Source of the DNA: Collinsella sp.
GTDB lineage: Bacteria; Actinomycetota; Coriobacteriia; Coriobacteriales; Coriobacteriaceae
Reading direction: 5' to 3'
Length of the DNA: 13,926 bases
Assembly: GCA_019414245.1 (NCBI GenBank)
Contig: DXMK01000002.1
Location: 1 to 13,926, forward strand
The first letter of the stretch is position 1; each line of letters starts with the position of its first letter. Under the pieces are notes generated by a model, which saw nothing but the letters and a program-made list of their open reading frames with translations, made no database searches and was not told the origin of the DNA. Of this stretch, positions 13,686 to 13,926 are shown piece by piece. The position numbers and the translations under genes are program-made.

Positions 13686-13726
13686 GCCATTTTATGCAAT
13701 TAATTAACGCATTTATGCAAAATGGC
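13686..13726. promoter_or_regulatory. Operator-like site with dyad and 21-bp-phased direct repeat
   Basis: GCCATTTT (13686-13693) and AAAATGGC (13719-13726) form a perfect dyad. TTTATGCAA occurs twice in the same direction (13691-13699 and 13712-13720), 21 bp apart, which is two helical turns. TTAATTAA lies between them. This is a strong candidate for a regulator binding site for a gene beyond the window, or a divergent one. Confidence 0.45.
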
Positions 13727-13802
13727 TTACGTGCGAACGTCTCGGGGTAGATGTTTGCCTCGGCACTGCGTAAATCATCCTGTCTATAGTGTCTTTGACA
13801 GG

Positions 13803-13836
13803 CGGCCGCGGTTCCCTTTGGGATCGCGGCCGTTTT
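13803..13836 (+). terminator. Intrinsic terminator
   Basis: CGGCCGCG (13803-13810) pairs with CGCGGCCG (13825-13832). The loop side extends with CCC-GGG pairing, and TTTTATTG follows. CCTGTC (13779-13784) and GACAGG (13797-13802) form a further dyad just upstream. No supported gene ends here, so it may close a small RNA or an attenuated leader. Confidence 0.8.
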
Positions 13837-13897
13837 ATTGTGGGTCAAATATGAACGTTGTGTTAATGAGTCGGTAGCGCACAGAGATGTGGTGTAA

Positions 13898-13919
13898 GAG
13901 GCGGGGCATGCCCCGCCTC
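13898..13919. repeat. 22-nt perfect palindrome
   Basis: The stretch is a perfect palindrome centred on GCATGC with GAGGCGGG at its left end. As RNA it would form a strong GC hairpin with a small loop. The window ends 7 nt later, so a T-run cannot be judged. Confidence 0.6.
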
Positions 13920-13926
13920 CGCCCTT

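Larger units (their letters stand above)
13094..13926. other. Gene-free region after ppc
   Basis: No supported gene lies in these 833 bases. The longest frames (13316-13570 and 13470-13703 on +, 13368-13568 on -) have no usable ribosome site, no recognised family and overlap one another. Contents in order: the nested inverted repeat (13115-13241), a small CGCGC-TTC-GCGCG hairpin near 13285-13297, a stretch that becomes clearly more AT-rich from about 13410 to 13725, an inverted pair CGACGTGCAAAA (13408-13419) / TTTTGCACGACG (13489-13500), an operator-like site (13686-13726), a terminator (13803-13836) and a palindrome (13898-13919). It may be decayed or transferred DNA, or hold a non-coding RNA. 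Confidence 0.6.

Noticed and set aside
13316..13703. Two overlapping small plus-strand frames after ppc
   Set aside because: They lack ribosome sites and family resemblance, and overlap in different frames across AT-shifted non-coding DNA. A short real peptide cannot be fully excluded.

Overview
The window looks like chromosomal DNA from a high-GC, human-gut-type actinobacterium of the class Coriobacteriia. Collinsella is the best guess, inferred from codon usage, gene content and protein style; this was not tested by any search. All seven supported protein genes lie on the + strand. No rRNA, tRNA, CRISPR array, transposase or phage gene was found.

Layout. Bases 1-222 are an upstream control region with a dyad, a possible promoter/operator and a hairpin over a start codon. 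Bases 223-5238 hold a translationally coupled pair of YhgE/Pip-type membrane proteins, with TAA directly followed by ATG. Bases 5239-5577 are a densely structured non-coding stretch: a 100-nt nested hairpin, a second hairpin, a promoter-like sequence and a strong intrinsic terminator. Next come an EamA/DMT transporter (5578-6561) with its own terminator, an M20D amidohydrolase (6678-7973), and a short MFS transporter that has kept its two ends but lost its middle (8097-8546). A 26-bp hairpin separates this from hisS (8709-10022). A hairpin and a promoter region with repeated motifs precede ppc (about 10280-13093). Bases 13094-13926 carry no convincing gene: a 127-nt nested inverted repeat, an AT-richer stretch with short repeats, an operator-like site, an intrinsic terminator and a 22-nt perfect palindrome.

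How the genes may work together. The two YhgE/Pip proteins are probably partners in one envelope complex. Their segment between two shared landmarks is exactly 486 residues in both, although the sequence in between has diverged. The amidohydrolase and the MFS remnant look like a former hydrolase plus permease pair for small acylated or peptide-like substrates. hisS (translation) and ppc (anaplerotic oxaloacetate supply) are housekeeping genes with their own control regions.

The most unusual material is non-coding. Several large hairpins depart from perfect pairing almost only by G-U wobbles when read as + strand RNA, which suggests they matter as transcripts. No obviously new protein system is visible; the best candidates for something undescribed are these structured intergenic elements.
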